Shown piece after piece: positions 26,413-34,984 of a stretch of DNA of 64,000 nt (positions are counted from its first letter, which is position 1; the number at the start of each line of letters is the position of its first letter). Source of the stretch: Parasediminibacterium sp051861445 (GTDB lineage: Bacteria; Bacteroidota; Bacteroidia; Chitinophagales; Chitinophagaceae). The position numbers were made by a program, and so were the translations under genes. The stretch lies in the NCBI GenBank assembly GCA_051861445.1, contig JBHYCS010000018.1, positions 1-64,000 on the forward strand, written 5' to 3'. Below the pieces are notes generated by a model that saw only the letters and a list, made by a program, of their open reading frames with translations, did not search any database and was not told the DNA's origin.

Positions 26413-27651
26413 ATGTCTCAACCATACAATGCTTTTGCAGCAGTACAAGTACCTGAGTTCAGAAATTTTTTGTTAGGTAGATTTACCTTTATAATGGGTT
26501 TAAGAATGTTGGGTACATTGGTTGGTTGGTGGGTATATGAACTTACTAACGAACCTTTTGCTATTGGATTAATTGGATTAAGTGAAGTAATTCCTGCTGT
26601 TTCGTTATCGTTATATGCAGGTCATGTGATAGATATAAGTGAAAAAAGAAGAATGTTGTTGAGGGGAGTAAGCTTATATTTTTGTGCTGTGGTGATGCTT
26701 TTTATATTGTCAACTAAAATTACGGCAGAGCAATTTTCTAATCATACCATTGTATTCTGTATTTACATTATTATTTTTTTTACAGGTGTTGTTAGGGCTT
26801 TTACTGGTCCTATTTTTCATGCAATTTTAGCATCTATTGTTCCAAAAAATTTATTACAAAATGCTACAACTTGGAATCAAGGAACATGGCTTTCAGCTTC
26901 AGTAATTGGTCATGCATCTGTTGGATTTTTAATTGCAGGACTTGGTAATACAGGAGCATTAATAGTGGTTGCAACACTTGCTGCTACTGGTTTTCTTTTT
27001 CTTTTTCAATTAAAGCCAAAGCCACCAATACAGCAAACACACGAAAAGAAAACCTTTGAAAGTGTGAAAGAAGGCTTGCAATTTGTGTTTAAAACAAAAG
27101 AGGTGTTGGGTGCATTATCGCTAGATTTATTTGCTGTTTTGTTTGGTGGTGCAGTTGCTATGGTACCTGTTTTTGCTAGAGACGTTTTATTTGTTGGCCC
27201 AATTGGTTTTGGTTGGTTAAATGCGGCTGCAGATATTGGTTCTGTATTAATTATCATCACACTTACATTAAAACCCATTCAAGCGGCACAAGGTAAAAAG
27301 CTATTGATGGCTGTTGCAGGTTTTGGTATTTGCATTATAACGTTTGCTTTATCTAAAGTTTTTTGGTTATCGTTTATTGCATTAATGATAAGTGGAATGT
27401 TAGATGGAATAAGTGTTGTTATTAGAGGAACCATTCTTCAGTTAAAAACCCCCGATAATATGAGGGGGCGTGTAATGAGTGTAAACTCTATGTTTATTAA
27501 TAGTAGTAACGAACTTGGTCAATTTGAAAGTGGTGTAATGGCCAAACTGTTAGGTGTAATTCCATCGGTAGTTTTTGGTGGTTGCATGACCTTATTTGTA
27601 GTCGCAACTACTTGGTTTAAAGCGCCTTCTTTAAGGAAAATGGAGTATTAA
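26413..27651 (+). CDS. MFS transporter, exporter-like
   Basis: 412 residues with twelve likely helices. The first half ends at about 200 with a long loop (KPKPPIQQTHEKKTFESVKEGLQFVFKTKEV), and the second starts with LGALSLDLFAVLFGGAVAMVPVF, the pattern of the MFS_3 / EntS-like exporter group. The C-terminal segment contains the RGRVMSVNSMFINSSNELGQFESG motif of that group. It probably exports a small molecule such as a siderophore or drug; substrate unknown. It lies 41 bp after the kinase. Confidence 0.85.
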   Translation: MSQPYNAFAAVQVPEFRNFLLGRFTFIMGLRMLGTLVGWWVYELTNEPFAIGLIGLSEVIPAVSLSLYAGHVIDISEKRRMLLRGVSLYFCAVVMLFILSTKITAEQFSNHTIVFCIYIIIFFTGVVRAFTGPIFHAILASIVPKNLLQNATTWNQGTWLSASVIGHASVGFLIAGLGNTGALIVVATLAATGFLFLFQLKPKPPIQQTHEKKTFESVKEGLQFVFKTKEVLGALSLDLFAVLFGGAVAMVPVFARDVLFVGPIGFGWLNAAADIGSVLIIITLTLKPIQAAQGKKLLMAVAGFGICIITFALSKVFWLSFIALMISGMLDGISVVIRGTILQLKTPDNMRGRVMSVNSMFINSSNELGQFESGVMAKLLGVIPSVVFGGCMTLFVVATTWFKAPSLRKMEY

Positions 27652-27657
27652 AGTTAA

Positions 27658-30207
27658 TCATAAAGCATTTTTTGCTGTAGGCTTAAATGTCGATATCATT
27701 TCATTAGAATATTTTGAACAAACTAATTTTTTAGATGCTGCGTCTTCTAAGTTGAATACCTCTTTATACCCATTTTGATGTAAAATATGAACTGTTAACG
27801 GATAATACATCCAATAAACTTCTGAAATACTATTATCAATCTTTCTCATTTTAGCTAACGGTTCACCCAACATTATACTAGTTCCTTTAACCTTATTATT
27901 ACCTGCATAAATATTAATATTCGTTTTCCATTTAAAAGAGATGGTATGCTTTACAATGGCTGCAACTTTCTTGCCGTTTTGGATAGCAGGCTGCCAGTTC
28001 GGACTTTTCTCCATTACTTTAATGGCAGCTTCTACTGTTCCATAACCTGGATTATTTATAGCCTTCAGGTCAGTAATTTTTCCATCTGATCTTACAATAA
28101 ACGATAGTTCAACGTAATAAATTCCAGCAGGTGCATTTTTTTCTTGTAAGTCGGAAGGCATTTGTAAATTTTTATGAACAAACTCTTGTAATGCTGGTTT
28201 ACCTCCTATAAAACTTGGTTCTTTTTGGGTTTTAGTAAAAATTGTATTGTATTTATTATTAGAATCAGCTTTTGGTTCGTTAGGTGCAGCTTTAAGTATG
28301 GTTTTTTCTGTTAATTTTCCTTTTTTTAGTTGCACTTCAATTACACCATGTTTACCTCTTTCTCCATATACCAATTTAGCTTTTTCGCCTTTTAACACAT
28401 TTACACTTTCAATTAAATTTGAATTTAATTTTTCTAGTGTTTTTCCATCCACTTCTTTACCATTTACAATCCACAAAATAGAGTCGGGTAAAACGTTTCC
28501 TTTACCTGTTTTTGTAACTTCTATTGGGCCTTTAATATCAACTGTATATCCATTTTTTCCTTCAAAATGCATTTTTTCAATAATTACTTTATCGCCTTTT
28601 TTCATTGTAGGAATGGTATCGTCAAACACTTGATTCATTGGCGTTGCACAATTTTCAATACTTTTTAAATAAGCTTGTATGCCATTTAAAACAGAAGCCG
28701 CTATTTTTTGCTGATAGCTTTCGCTTGCTAGTTTTTTAGCTTCTTCATTGTTACTGATGTAACCACATTCAATTAAGGCAGATGGACAGTTTGTATTTTG
28801 CAATATCCAAATACCCACTTCTTTCGTTAAAACCCCTTTTATAGGTGTTTCTAAATTAGTTAACGAGCCAATAATAGCAGATGCTAATTGGTTATTGGCA
28901 ACATCATTTTTAGCTTTTTCTTTTTTTGCCACATACACTACTACACCCTTTTCTGTTAAATCAGCTGCACTATTACAATGCAAGGAAATAAATAAATCTG
29001 CATTTACTTTATTCGATTGTTCTACTCTTATTGTTGGGTGCATAAATTCATCTTCATTTCTTGTAAGTACGATTTCTATTTGAGGATTATTGTTACTTTT
29101 TGCAACCAATTTTGCTATATCAAGTGCAATTTCTTTTTCCCTTAATGCTAAGTTTTGGTTGATTGCACCACCATCATGTCCACCATGTCCTGCATCAATT
29201 ACAACTCTATAGTTTTTCTTGAAATGATAAGGAACATTTGATTGAAGTTCAGTTGTATTGGTATTGCATACTGCATTTACTACTTTTTCAATTACTTTTT
29301 CAAAAGATACTTCTGTTGTGTTGGCGTCTTTTGTTCTAAATGCAAACAGTAAAGTAATGATAGCCAATAAGGGCAATGCAATCAATCTTCTGATATATGA
29401 AAATTTTGGATGTTGGTTGTTGCTCATCATCATAATTCTTCTTTTAATGGGTGAATAAAAAAATGGGTTCGATAGTATAAATTGCTGTTTGGGATAAGCA
29501 CTAGTTAACAACAGTTTTGCTAAGGTTTCTGTACATCCATTTGCAACAGCTTTATTATCTGCAATAAATTCATGTATAAGGTGCAGTTCTTTTTTCAATA
29601 ACCAAAACACAGGATTTGGCCAGCCAATAATTAAAATCAATTGTATGAATAATTTATCGGCACTATGTTTTTCAGTAACATGGGTAATTTCATGTTGTAG
29701 AATTTGTTTACCCGTTTGGGTATTTAAATCAATATCGGTATTCCAAAAAATAAATTTAAAAAACGAAAAAGGTGTTCCATCTGCTTTTGTTAACACCAAA
29801 AAAAATTGATCGAAAGGTTTGTAGCTATTGCTTTGTAACAATTTCCAAACTTGTACCAAACCTGCTATAAACAATAAAAGCAAAATGCCACTAATGCCAC
29901 TGTATAACACAAAGGCGGCAGCATCCCATGTAAATTGGTTTTCGCTTGTGGCAATAGTTTGTTCTATCAAGCTATTGTTATCTGCAATCAACGATACCAA
30001 TTGAATGGGTGTAATGCTATCAATAGCATTTGATTTGTAAATATTGATTTTAATAAAAGGAATTAACCATGGAATAATGGCCACACTTAACAAGTAAAAC
30101 CGATTGTATTGATGAAACTTTTTGTTTCGAAGCACCAATAAATAGTAAGCCATCATAATGGCACTGCATAATATTACTTGCAAAAAATAATAAGTAATGG
30201 TAAGCAT
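27658..30207 (-). CDS. M56 sensor protease fused to amidase_3 and TonB C-terminal domain
   Basis: 849 residues from ATG 30207, 6 bp downstream of the repressor stop (a TTG at 30213 would add two residues). Order: M56 / BlaR1-type membrane protease (about 1-290; HEITH at 172-176 and ELHLIHEFIADN); a zinc N-acetylmuramoyl-L-alanine amidase (about 330-520) with all key residues (His 341 in AGHGG, Glu 357 in REKEI, His 410 in SLHCN, catalytic Glu 480 in LIECGY); a plug-like segment (about 575-630, IVNGKEVDG...VNVLKG...YGERGKHGVIEV); and a TonB C-terminal domain (about 665-760). M56 with TonB is common in Bacteroidota; the amidase insertion is unusual. It is predicted to sense envelope damage and trim septal peptidoglycan. 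Confidence 0.85.
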   Translation of the reverse strand: MLTITYYFLQVILCSAIMMAYYLLVLRNKKFHQYNRFYLLSVAIIPWLIPFIKINIYKSNAIDSITPIQLVSLIADNNSLIEQTIATSENQFTWDAAAFVLYSGISGILLLLFIAGLVQVWKLLQSNSYKPFDQFFLVLTKADGTPFSFFKFIFWNTDIDLNTQTGKQILQHEITHVTEKHSADKLFIQLILIIGWPNPVFWLLKKELHLIHEFIADNKAVANGCTETLAKLLLTSAYPKQQFILSNPFFYSPIKRRIMMMSNNQHPKFSYIRRLIALPLLAIITLLFAFRTKDANTTEVSFEKVIEKVVNAVCNTNTTELQSNVPYHFKKNYRVVIDAGHGGHDGGAINQNLALREKEIALDIAKLVAKSNNNPQIEIVLTRNEDEFMHPTIRVEQSNKVNADLFISLHCNSAADLTEKGVVVYVAKKEKAKNDVANNQLASAIIGSLTNLETPIKGVLTKEVGIWILQNTNCPSALIECGYISNNEEAKKLASESYQQKIAASVLNGIQAYLKSIENCATPMNQVFDDTIPTMKKGDKVIIEKMHFEGKNGYTVDIKGPIEVTKTGKGNVLPDSILWIVNGKEVDGKTLEKLNSNLIESVNVLKGEKAKLVYGERGKHGVIEVQLKKGKLTEKTILKAAPNEPKADSNNKYNTIFTKTQKEPSFIGGKPALQEFVHKNLQMPSDLQEKNAPAGIYYVELSFIVRSDGKITDLKAINNPGYGTVEAAIKVMEKSPNWQPAIQNGKKVAAIVKHTISFKWKTNINIYAGNNKVKGTSIMLGEPLAKMRKIDNSISEVYWMYYPLTVHILHQNGYKEVFNLEDAASKKLVCSKYSNEMISTFKPTAKNAL

Positions 30208-30213
30208 GATCAA

Positions 30214-30582
30214 TTATTTTTTTGTGTTTTTAATTTGTTGCAACAACAGCTCTAAATCTTTTACACTTAATTTATTTTGCTCTACCATAAACGATACAGC
30301 CTCTGTAAACGAACCTTCAAAATAGCTGTTTACAAGTGTGCCAATGGTGTCGCTAGAATATTGTTCCTTGCTTATCAAAGCATAATATTGATGTACCCTT
30401 CCAATTACATTTACACCAACAAAACCTTTATCTACCAAAATTTTTACAATAGTTGCAACTGTGTTGCTATGTGGTTTTGGTTCTGGTTGAGCATCTAAAA
30501 TATCTTTCAAAAAAGCGGTTTCTAGTTTCCAAATGCTTTGCATTATTTGTTCTTCTGCTTTTGTAAGTGGCTTTATTTGCAT
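30214..30582 (-). CDS. BlaI/MecI/CopY-family transcriptional repressor
   Basis: 122 residues from ATG 30582, preferred over an upstream in-frame start because it gives the family's N-terminus (MQIKPLTKAEEQIMQSIWKLE). A winged helix-turn-helix fills about 1-75 (SNTVATIVKILVDKGFVGVN), followed by a dimerisation tail ending in SVKDLELLLQQIKNTKK. It pairs with the M56 protease 6 bp downstream: in the family the protease removes the repressor. Three palindromic operators lie in front (30583-30646), one of them touching the start codon. Confidence 0.92.
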   Translation of the reverse strand: MQIKPLTKAEEQIMQSIWKLETAFLKDILDAQPEPKPHSNTVATIVKILVDKGFVGVNVIGRVHQYYALISKEQYSSDTIGTLVNSYFEGSFTEAVSFMVEQNKLSVKDLELLLQQIKNTKK

Positions 30583-30598
30583 AACTAATTCTTTAGTT
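30583..30598. promoter_or_regulatory. operator 1 of the BlaI-type repressor
   Basis: The 16-bp palindrome AACTAATTCTTTAGTT (half-sites AACTAA and TTAGTT, 4-nt centre) abuts the repressor ATG, covering the ribosome binding region. Confidence 0.7.
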
Positions 30599-30601
30599 GT
30601 A

Positions 30602-30632
30602 CAAACTAACAACTAATTTTTTAGTTTAACAA
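30602..30632 (-). promoter_or_regulatory. promoter of the repressor/M56 operon
   Basis: On the minus strand TTAGTTTG (30602-30609, one mismatch to TAnnTTTG) is preceded by TTG (30630-30632) with a 20-bp spacing, within the -33/-7 range. Operator 2 occupies the spacer. Confidence 0.5.
30611..30626. promoter_or_regulatory. operator 2 of the BlaI-type repressor
   Basis: The perfect palindrome AACTAATTTTTTAGTT uses the same half-sites and centre length as operator 1, 28 bp away, and lies between the -33 and -7 elements. Confidence 0.7.
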
Positions 30633-30646
30633 CTATTTTTTTAGTT
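30631..30646. promoter_or_regulatory. operator 3 of the BlaI-type repressor
   Basis: AACTATTTTTTTAGTT is the same palindrome with one half-site change (AACTAT), placed 20 bp from operator 2 and overlapping the -33 TTG. Confidence 0.6.
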
Positions 30647-30693
30647 TTATTTTTTGTACACCAGCTTTTGCAACTTTTTTCAGCACTTGTCCT

Positions 30694-30756
30694 GCTTTTC
30701 ATTGCAAGTCCGCCACAAAATCCACACACATAGCTTCAGCGGGCTTTTCATTGCAA
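30694..30756. repeat. duplicated 14-mer in an intergenic region
   Basis: GCTTTTCATTGCAA occurs at 30694-30707 and 30743-30756. The flanks (CCGCCACAAAATCCACACA and GCTTCAGCGG) are richer in GC than the neighbouring AT-rich spacers. Origin unknown; possibly a decayed intergenic element. Confidence 0.6.
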
Positions 30757-30845
30757 TCAGGTGTATTTTTTCAACAGTATTATCATTTATCATCAGTACA
30801 AAATTGTTCGGTACGATTCTTTTTAAAATTGTACTGCTAACATTT

Positions 30846-30853
30846 TACATTTG
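30846..30853 (+). promoter_or_regulatory. -7 box upstream of lpxB
   Basis: TACATTTG matches TAnnTTTG and ends 19 bp before the lpxB ATG. A TTG at 30829-30831 leaves only 14 bp, so the -33 is uncertain. Confidence 0.45.
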
Positions 30854-30872
30854 AGCCTTACAAGTAAGCACT

Positions 30873-31988
30873 ATGAAGTATTACATTATTGCAGGAGAAG
30901 CAAGTGGAGATTTGCACGGAAGTAATTTGATTAAGCAATTACATGTTGTAGATACAGCAGCTGAAATTCGTTGTTGGGGAGGCAATTTAATGCAAGATGC
31001 AGGTGCAAGTTTGGTAAAACATTACAGTGATTTGGCGTTTATGGGTTTTACCGAAGTCATTAAAAACTTACCTACTATTTTAAAAAATATTCGATTTTGT
31101 AAGGAAGATATTTTGCAGTTTAAACCCGATGTATTGGTATTAATCGATTATCCAGGGTTTAACTTAAGAATAGCAGAATGGGCCAAAAAGCAGGGTTTTA
31201 AAGTGGTATATTATATTGCCCCTCAAGTTTGGGCTTGGAAAGCCAATCGGGTAAAAAAGATGAAGCAGTGTATTGATAAAATGCTGGTAATTCTTCCGTT
31301 TGAGCAAGATTATTTCTTAAAAAATTGGCAGTGGAATGTTACTTATGTAGGCCATCCTTTGGTAGAAGTAGTGAATACATTTTTAGAAAAAAATACAACT
31401 ATTACACCTATTTCAGAAAAGCCAATCATTGCTTTGTTACCAGGTAGTCGTAAACAGGAAATTGAAAAAAAGCTACCTATTATGCTAGCTGTAAGCAGCT
31501 TTTTTCCTGACTATCAATTTGTAGTAGCAAAAGCACCAGGACTAACCAATGAATTTTATCAACCATTTTTATCAAACTATCAAAATGTAACGGCTGTAGA
31601 AAATAGTACATATAGTGTGTTACAACAAGCTAAAGCAGCTTTAGTTACTAGTGGAACAGCTACATTAGAAACCGCTTTGTTTAAAGTGCCACAAGTTGTT
31701 TGTTACAAAAGCAGTGCAATTAGTTATGCCATAGGAAAGCGATTGGTAAAAATTAAGTTTATTAGTTTAGTTAATCTAATTATGAATCAATTTGTTGTAA
31801 AAGAATTGATTCAGCATGAAATGACTACCCAAAACTTAGTTGAAAACTTAAAAGAATTGCTTTATAATCATCAACAGCAGCAACTTATTAAACAACAATA
31901 CAACGCTTTATTCGATTTATTATCAGCAGGTGGAAACGCCTCAATAGCTGCTGCTAGAGAAATTTTTACTGCTGAAAAGGTATTGTAG
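30873..31988 (+). CDS. lpxB: lipid-A-disaccharide synthase
   Basis: 371 residues, a GT19 transferase that joins UDP-2,3-diacylglucosamine to lipid X at the inner membrane in lipid A synthesis. N-terminal IIAGEASGDLHGSNLI, FMGFTEVIKNLPTILKN, the LIDYPGFNLRIAEWAKK and YIAPQVWAWKANRVKKM blocks, and the later LLPGSRKQEI, ATLETALFKVPQVVCYKSS motifs are all present. Full length. Other lpx genes are not in the window. Confidence 0.96.
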   Translation: MKYYIIAGEASGDLHGSNLIKQLHVVDTAAEIRCWGGNLMQDAGASLVKHYSDLAFMGFTEVIKNLPTILKNIRFCKEDILQFKPDVLVLIDYPGFNLRIAEWAKKQGFKVVYYIAPQVWAWKANRVKKMKQCIDKMLVILPFEQDYFLKNWQWNVTYVGHPLVEVVNTFLEKNTTITPISEKPIIALLPGSRKQEIEKKLPIMLAVSSFFPDYQFVVAKAPGLTNEFYQPFLSNYQNVTAVENSTYSVLQQAKAALVTSGTATLETALFKVPQVVCYKSSAISYAIGKRLVKIKFISLVNLIMNQFVVKELIQHEMTTQNLVENLKELLYNHQQQQLIKQQYNALFDLLSAGGNASIAAAREIFTAEKVL

Positions 31989-31993
31989 CTTTA

Positions 31994-32173
31994 TTATTTT
32001 TTTAAAAGCGGAATAATAAACAACCTACAAAGAATTACAACTAAAGCAATCAAAAACATCAACACAGAAATACGATTCATGCCATGCATGTATTTGGTCC
32101 ATTGACTACGTTGCACATTTGGGTCTCTTTTTTTAATGTATAAATATTCTGCTAGTTGATTCCAAATATCCAT
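31994..32173 (-). CDS. small membrane protein of unknown function
   Basis: 59 residues from ATG 32173, preferred over an in-frame start 23 codons upstream. The N-terminal half (MDIWNQLAEYLYIKKRDPN) is soluble; a basic stretch ending in KYMHGMNRIS leads into one membrane helix (VLMFLIALVVILCRLFIIPLL). It resembles small Bacteroidota proteins of the DUF6728 type, from memory and unconfirmed. It converges with lpxB. Confidence 0.6.
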   Translation of the reverse strand: MDIWNQLAEYLYIKKRDPNVQRSQWTKYMHGMNRISVLMFLIALVVILCRLFIIPLLKK

Positions 32174-32246
32174 AAAATGTATTTGCTTAGTATAACACTT
32201 CTCATACAAATTAGTTGTAAATGCTACTTTATGAGTGTTCAAAAAT

Positions 32247-32279
32247 ACAAATGCCTCTCAAATTTTGAGAGGCATTTGT
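32247..32279 (-). terminator. terminator of the OmpA-family gene
   Basis: A 16-bp stem (ACAAATGCCTCTCAAA and its complement) with almost no loop lies 23 bp past the stop of the leftward OmpA-family gene; on the minus strand it is followed by GTATTTTTG. Confidence 0.8.
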
Positions 32280-32301
32280 TGTAATTATTTCAACAATAAA
32301 A

Positions 32302-33645
32302 TTATTGATAAGTTACTTTTATTTCAACACGTCTATTCTCAGCTTTACCTTTTGCTGTTTTGTTATCAGCAATTGGTTGTTCAGAACCATAACCAACAGC
32401 ATTAATTCTGTCAGTAGCAATTCCTTGCTTTACAAAATAAGCTTTAATAGCGTCTGCTCTTTTTTGTGATAATGTTTTGTTTGATGTAGGTTTTCCTACA
32501 TTATCTGTATGACCAGCAATATCAACTTTTGTTTCTTTGTATTTGCTAATAATGGCAATTACAGAATCTAAGGATTTAGTTGTTTTTGCAGAAATTACTG
32601 CTCCTCCAGTATTGAAATAAACATTTTTGGCTAAATCATTTATCTTAGTTTGAATTTCTGGACAACCTTTATTTTCTTTAACACCAGCTTCATCAGGGCA
32701 TTTGTCTTCTTCATCATTTACACCGTCATTATCACGGTCAGGAATTGGACAGCCTTGATAACGAGCTACACCAGCTACTTTAGGGCATTTATCTTCTTCA
32801 TCGTTAATACCATCTTTATCTGTATCAGGAATAGGGCAACCTTGGTATTTTACCAATCCTGCTACTTTAGGGCATTTATCATTATCGTCATTTACACCAT
32901 CTTTATCGCTATCTGGTACAGGGCAACCATCATATTTTGCAACACCAGCAACTGTAGGACACTTATCTTTTGCATCTACAATTCCGTCATTGTCAGAATC
33001 TTTTTCAACAACAGGTGCAGGAGGTGGTGGAGGTGGAGCCACTACTGTTTTTACTTTTTTCTCTGTTAAAGGTGAAGCAAAACCTAGAGAAAAGTTTAGA
33101 TTATCTTTTGCACCTTCAGAAATCCCATACTTATAAATTGATTGGATATACATGAAATTTTCGTCGCCTAAATTCAATTGAATACCACCACCAACAGGCA
33201 TATTTGCTTTAAAGTAAGTACCACTATACATTGAAGCACCCACACCAGCAGTTAAATAAGGAACAAAAAAGTACTTATCAGTCAATAATTTTACGTTTAC
33301 TTGTGCATCTAAGTCTAGTAAAAAGCCGTCGTTGCTTGTTAAGTTTGTTGTGCTAGATTTAGGATATTTTGTAAAAGTTCCACCTAAAGTTGCCATAAAA
33401 TCTACATAGTCAGTAATACCTTCTAAATAGTTTACTGTTAGTGCAGGAGACATTTCACTTAACTTAGATATCTTCTTATTGCCTAATACACTCGAAACAG
33501 ATGTTTGCTGAATAGCAATAGGCGTTTTAAAATCTTTTAAAGAAAAATTAATTCCTAGAGTAGGTCTTTTCTTCAAGTCAGTTGTTTGTGCAAATGAATT
33601 TGCAACTAAACCAAAAGCTAAACAAAGCATTATTGTTTTCTTCAT
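32302..33645 (-). CDS. OmpA-family outer-membrane protein with TSP3 repeats
   Basis: 447 residues. Signal peptide (1-20, ending NSFAQ); an N-terminal eight-stranded-type barrel (about 25-200); a proline run (VVAPPPPPPAPVVEKD); four thrombospondin type 3 / calcium-binding repeats, each DxDxDGxxDxxDKCPxxAGxxxxxGCP (about 215-335); and a C-terminal OmpA domain (about 340-447) with VDIAGHTDNVG and LSQKRADAIKAYFVKQGI, which binds peptidoglycan. The structure fits OprF-like envelope tethering. The promoter has TACTTTCG on the minus strand (33666-33673), one mismatch from consensus. Confidence 0.92.
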   Translation of the reverse strand: MKKTIMLCLAFGLVANSFAQTTDLKKRPTLGINFSLKDFKTPIAIQQTSVSSVLGNKKISKLSEMSPALTVNYLEGITDYVDFMATLGGTFTKYPKSSTTNLTSNDGFLLDLDAQVNVKLLTDKYFFVPYLTAGVGASMYSGTYFKANMPVGGGIQLNLGDENFMYIQSIYKYGISEGAKDNLNFSLGFASPLTEKKVKTVVAPPPPPPAPVVEKDSDNDGIVDAKDKCPTVAGVAKYDGCPVPDSDKDGVNDDNDKCPKVAGLVKYQGCPIPDTDKDGINDEEDKCPKVAGVARYQGCPIPDRDNDGVNDEEDKCPDEAGVKENKGCPEIQTKINDLAKNVYFNTGGAVISAKTTKSLDSVIAIISKYKETKVDIAGHTDNVGKPTSNKTLSQKRADAIKAYFVKQGIATDRINAVGYGSEQPIADNKTAKGKAENRRVEIKVTYQ

Positions 33646-33723
33646 AATAGAGTTTTTGAGTTTTGCGAAAGTACAGTTTGAAATTCAATTTTTGAAAATT
33701 AGATATTGAGAGCCAATATTAAC

Positions 33724-34122
33724 TTATTGTGATGCTGGTTTTTCAATTACTTCAACCTTAACCTTGGTAATTCCACTTTTTATAAAATCTAGTTCAATTG
33801 CTGCTGCTTTACTAAGGTCTAATACTCTTCCTTTTTTAGCCATTCTTTTATGCATTCGATCGTTAATTTGTACAACAACCGTTTTACCATTTTGGGTATT
33901 GGTAACTTTTACCCAAGTATGTAATTTAAACGTATTACTTGCTGCTGTAAATGCTTCATTTTTATATCTTCCACCGGTAGCGGTTTTGCTGCCATGCAAA
34001 TAACTGCTGTAAAAACTAGCTTTTCCATATACAACTTTTCCGATAACAGAATTTTGCGATTGTGTTTGAGAAAAAGTGATTGAATAAGAAAATAATATGA
34101 TTATAGTTAAAAGGGCTTTCAT
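33724..34122 (-). CDS. RlpA-like septal ring lytic transglycosylase
   Basis: 132 residues from ATG 34122 (an ATG 4 codons upstream is possible). Signal peptide (MKALLTIIILFSYSITFSQ), then a double-psi beta-barrel: GKASFYSSYLHGSKTATGGRYKNEAFTAAS, WVKVTNTQNGKTVVVQINDR and RVLDLSKAAAIEL. RlpA proteins cut glycan strands lacking stem peptides; the catalytic Glu/Asp positions (ASFY...GGRYKNEAFTA, INDR) appear present. No SPOR domain. Located next to the VanX-like gene on the other strand. Confidence 0.88.
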   Translation of the reverse strand: MKALLTIIILFSYSITFSQTQSQNSVIGKVVYGKASFYSSYLHGSKTATGGRYKNEAFTAASNTFKLHTWVKVTNTQNGKTVVVQINDRMHKRMAKKGRVLDLSKAAAIELDFIKSGITKVKVEVIEKPASQ

Positions 34123-34203
34123 AAATAGGAGCATTCGTTAGTAAAATATAAAAGTATTACCTTGTATCAAAAAGTACACTTTTAAATATAAACAATATAA
34201 AAA

Positions 34204-34941
34204 ATGACTATTCGTTTATGGTTTTTACTGATTTTTATTTTACCAACAGGTTTTAAAATTTTGGGTCAACAGCCAAATACCTTGCCAAAAAATGAATTTG
34301 GATTAACTGTAATTGTTTCAAAAAACGATTATTTACAATCTGTAGCATTAGATAGTAGTAAAAAAATGGTGGCTTTACATGCGTTTTTATCACCCTTTTT
34401 AGTTGAATTTGTATATGCAACCAAGCAAAATTTTACGCATAAAAAATTGTATAAAAAACCAATTGCTTTTTTACGTTTACCAGCTGCCAATGCTTTAAAA
34501 AATGTTTGTACAGAGTTAGAAACAATGGGTTTGGGCATTAAAATTTGGGATGCTTACAGACCTTACAGCATTACTAAAGAAATGTGGAAAATAGTTGCAG
34601 ACGAAAGATATACAGCAAATCCTGCAAAAGGAAGCGGACATAATAGAGGTGCTGCAGTTGATATTACTTTGATTGATTTAAAAACAAAAAAAGAACTAAA
34701 AATGCCGACTGCTTTTGATGATTTTTCTGAAAAAGCCCATCACAATTATGAACAATTAGATGCAGAAATCAAACAAAATAGACAGTTGCTTAAAACGATA
34801 ATGGAAAAAAATGGCTTTTTAGCTTTAGATACAGAATGGTGGCATTATTATTTACCACAAGCAGCCTCAAGGTTTGAATTATTAGATATTGATTTTGCCG
34901 AACTAAAAAAATGGACTAGCCTAAAAAACAAAACCGAGTAA
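34204..34941 (+). CDS. D-alanyl-D-alanine dipeptidase (VanX-like)
   Basis: 245 residues with a signal peptide (1-21), so periplasmic. The M15 family zinc site is present: GSGHNRGAAVDI (first zinc His and Asp), and EWWHYYLP (catalytic Glu and zinc His); also IWDAYRPYSI. It cleaves the D-Ala-D-Ala dipeptide and may recycle peptidoglycan. Its 3' end forms part of a long hairpin terminator that includes the stop codon. Confidence 0.92.
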   Translation: MTIRLWFLLIFILPTGFKILGQQPNTLPKNEFGLTVIVSKNDYLQSVALDSSKKMVALHAFLSPFLVEFVYATKQNFTHKKLYKKPIAFLRLPAANALKNVCTELETMGLGIKIWDAYRPYSITKEMWKIVADERYTANPAKGSGHNRGAAVDITLIDLKTKKELKMPTAFDDFSEKAHHNYEQLDAEIKQNRQLLKTIMEKNGFLALDTEWWHYYLPQAASRFELLDIDFAELKKWTSLKNKTE

Positions 34942-34975
34942 TTTTCATTTGCTTATTCATTACTCGGTTTTGTTT
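34926..34975. terminator. hairpin terminator overlapping a stop codon
   Basis: A perfect 16-bp stem (AAACAAAACCGAGTAA and its complement) with an 18-nt loop includes the TAA of the dipeptidase gene. It lies between convergent genes, so it may serve both. Confidence 0.75.
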
Positions 34976-34984
34976 GATTTTTAT

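Noticed and set aside
32650..33069. 139-residue plus-strand ORF in the OmpA-family gene
   Set aside because: It is the antisense shadow of the repeated calcium-binding Asp codons, giving a repetitive Ile/Phe-rich string; no independent support.
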